DNA of 6,907 nucleotides, taken from positions 1 to 6,907 of the forward strand of contig JAUXAI010000057.1 in assembly GCA_030619985.1 (NCBI GenBank), given 5' to 3'. The notes beneath the pieces were generated by a model. The model was not told the origin of the DNA and searched no databases. It saw only the letters and a list, made by a program, of their open reading frames with translations. This DNA comes from a bacterium. Its GTDB lineage: Bacteria > UBP18 > UBA7526. The position numbers and the translations under genes are program-made. This document shows, one piece after another, positions 5,763 to 6,907 of the stretch (positions are counted from its first letter, which is position 1; every line of letters starts with the position of its first letter).

Positions 5763-6311
5763 ATGATTATTTATGTTTTGATAGTGGTCGTTATCCTGAT
5801 ACTCTGGGCAGTCGTCACCTATAATCGCCTTATCTCCCTTCGTGCTCACTTGAAGAATGCCTGGGCCGGTATCGATGTCCAGCTTAAAAGGAGGTATGAC
5901 CTCATTCCCAATCTGGTGGAGACGGCCAAGGGGTATCTGAAGCATGAGCGGGAGGTTCTGGAGAATGTGATCAAGGCCCGCAGCCAGGCGATCAGCGCCT
6001 CTGGGGTTCAGGACCAGGCCAAGGCAGAGAATTTCCTCACCCAGACCCTAAAGAGCCTCTTCGCAGTAGTGGAGAATTATCCCGATCTGAAGGCCAATCA
6101 GAATATGCTCACCCTGCATGAAGAACTTACCTCAACAGAGAATAGGATATCCTTTGCCCGGAACCATTTCAACGATTGGACGGCGAAATTAAATATCGCC
6201 ATCCAGCGCTTTCCCACCAGGATCATCGCCAATCTCTTTAATTTCAAGAAGGCAGAGTTCTTTGAGGTAGAGGACGTTTCTATGAGGCGGGCTCCTGAAG
6301 TAAAATTTTAG
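5763..6311 (+). CDS. lemA: LemA family membrane-anchored protein
   Basis: The 182 residues are the usual length for LemA. Seen: one N-terminal membrane segment (about 1-20) without a cleavage site, the signature RRYDLIPNLVETAKGY (43-58), the helical LTSTENRISFARNHFND block (122-138) and the closing block NLFNFKKAEFFEVED (157-171). LemA proteins form helical bundles on the membrane; their biochemical role is not settled, but genes of this family often sit beside M48/HtpX-type proteases. Here it follows the M48 gene by 25 bases in the same direction, most likely on the same transcript, and its much stronger ribosome binding site suggests LemA is made in excess of the protease. The start is fixed by AAGGAGGTGA at 5750-5759. 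No regulator is visible. Confidence 0.95.
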   Translation: MIIYVLIVVVILILWAVVTYNRLISLRAHLKNAWAGIDVQLKRRYDLIPNLVETAKGYLKHEREVLENVIKARSQAISASGVQDQAKAENFLTQTLKSLFAVVENYPDLKANQNMLTLHEELTSTENRISFARNHFNDWTAKLNIAIQRFPTRIIANLFNFKKAEFFEVEDVSMRRAPEVKF

Positions 6312-6321
6312 AAGTACAGAA

Positions 6322-6384
6322 ATCTGCCGAGTCACCCGCTTAATGATCTGTGAGTATCTGTAACTAATCTGTGTTAATCTGTGG
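6322..6384 (+). repeat. ATCTGTG-type phased repeat upstream of argB
   Basis: ATCTG begins at 6322, 6346, 6356, 6367 and 6377; the last four are spaced 10, 11 and 10 bases, about one helical turn. The motif ATCTGTG is the reverse complement of CACAGAT, a one-base variant of the CGCAGAT core in the other two gaps, so this array is in the opposite orientation. It ends 7 bases before the argB ATG, and its final GTGGTG is the only Shine-Dalgarno-like sequence there. Confidence 0.8.
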
Positions 6385-6391
6385 TGTAAAG

Positions 6392-6907
6392 ATGAAAGAA
6401 GCAATAAAGAAAGCCAAGGTCTTGATGGAGGCTTTACCCTATATCAAGACCTTCTACGATAAGACAGTGGTCATTAAATATGGGGGAAGTGCCATGATCG
6501 ACGAAAAGTTGAAGAAAAGTGTCATCCAGGATATCATCTTTATGGAGTATGTGGGCATGCATCCTATTGTCGTTCATGGGGGAGGGACCCAGATCTCAGA
6601 ACTCATGAAGAAACTGGGCAAGAAGCCAAAGTTCATCAAGGGGCTGAGGGTTACGGATAAGGAGACAGCGGAAATCGCAGAAATGGTCTTGGATGGTAAG
6701 ATAAATTCCGAGATCGTGAAACTAATCAATGAGAACGGGGGGAATGCTGCCGGACTCTCTGGAAAGGATGGAAACCTCATCCGGGCAAAGAAGCTCTTAG
6801 GCGAAAAAGGTGAAGATATGGGTTATGTGGGAGAGGTGGAATCCATTAATCCGGGCATCATAGATGTCTTGGGAAAACAGGACTTCATTCCCGTCATCTC
6901 TCCCATA
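6392..6907 (+). CDS. argB: Acetylglutamate kinase, 3'-truncated by window edge
   Basis: ArgB phosphorylates N-acetylglutamate to give the substrate of ArgC, in the cytoplasm. 172 codons are visible and the frame is open at the right edge; the family is about 260-300 residues, so roughly the last 100 are missing. Translated from the ATG at 6392: the phosphate-loop motif VIKYGGSAM (Lys29), HGGGTQIS (62-69), the acetylglutamate-binding GLRVTD (84-89) and AGLSGKD (120-126). About 26 residues precede VIKYGG, including the [14 protein letters not shown] block; such an N-terminal helix is known from the hexameric, arginine-inhibited kinases and is absent from the E. coli enzyme. Feedback inhibition by arginine is therefore likely, in keeping with the ArgJ acetyl cycle. 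Thr66 replaces the usual Pro after HGGG. The ribosome binding site is weak and lies in repeat sequence; no separate promoter was recognised. Confidence 0.96.
   Translation, partial: MKEAIKKAKVLMEALPYIKTFYDKTVVIKYGGSAMIDEKLKKSVIQDIIFMEYVGMHPIVVHGGGTQISELMKKLGKKPKFIKGLRVTDKETAEIAEMVLDGKINSEIVKLINENGGNAAGLSGKDGNLIRAKKLLGEKGEDMGYVGEVESINPGIIDVLGKQDFIPVISPI

Noticed and set aside
6346-6384. Possible CRISPR-like array
   Set aside because: The repeats are only about 7 bases with 3-4 base gaps, far too short for CRISPR repeats and spacers, and no cas gene is present.

Overview
The window is a bacterial chromosome segment with every gene on the + strand. In order it holds: the 3' part of argC; argJ; gltX; a tRNA-Gln (CTG) and a tRNA-Glu (CTC) separated by a 161-base spacer rich in hairpins; a multi-domain membrane M48 metallopeptidase; lemA; and the 5' part of argB, which runs off the right edge. 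Base composition is moderate and there is no transposase, integrase, phage gene or CRISPR array. Compact housekeeping genes with intergenic repeats of a CGCAGAT/ATCTGTG type suit a free-living or uncultivated bacterium. I cannot place the phylum from this sequence alone.

Bases 1-2114 are arginine biosynthesis. ArgC reduces N-acetylglutamyl phosphate, and ArgJ recycles the acetyl group from N-acetylornithine back onto glutamate. ArgB, the kinase that comes before ArgC in the pathway, appears only at 6392. Between argJ and argB lies about 4.3 kb of other genes. gltX follows argJ after 10 bases with its ribosome binding site touching the argJ stop codon, so it is very probably co-transcribed. 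It encodes glutamyl-tRNA synthetase. Just downstream, behind its own sigma-70-like promoter, are tRNA-Gln and tRNA-Glu: the tRNA this enzyme always charges, and the one it also charges in bacteria that make Gln-tRNA by transamidation. The arg genes and gltX all draw on glutamate.

Bases 4052-6311 are a membrane quality-control style pair: an integral-membrane M48 peptidase with a soluble C-terminal tail (GYF_2-like domain plus two four-cysteine zinc ribbons), followed 25 bases later by a LemA protein with an almost perfect Shine-Dalgarno sequence.

Three gaps (771-878, 3925-4051, 6312-6391) carry related short repeats with core CGCAGAT or its relative ATCTGTG, mostly spaced 10-12 bases apart. 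One copy overlaps the argC stop codon and one array runs almost to the argB start. The points most worth a second look are the folded spacer between the two tRNAs, the gltX/tRNA-Gln/tRNA-Glu linkage, the phased repeats, a palindromic in-frame insert in argJ, and the domain architecture of the M48 protein. I did not find a clearly new defence or mobile system.
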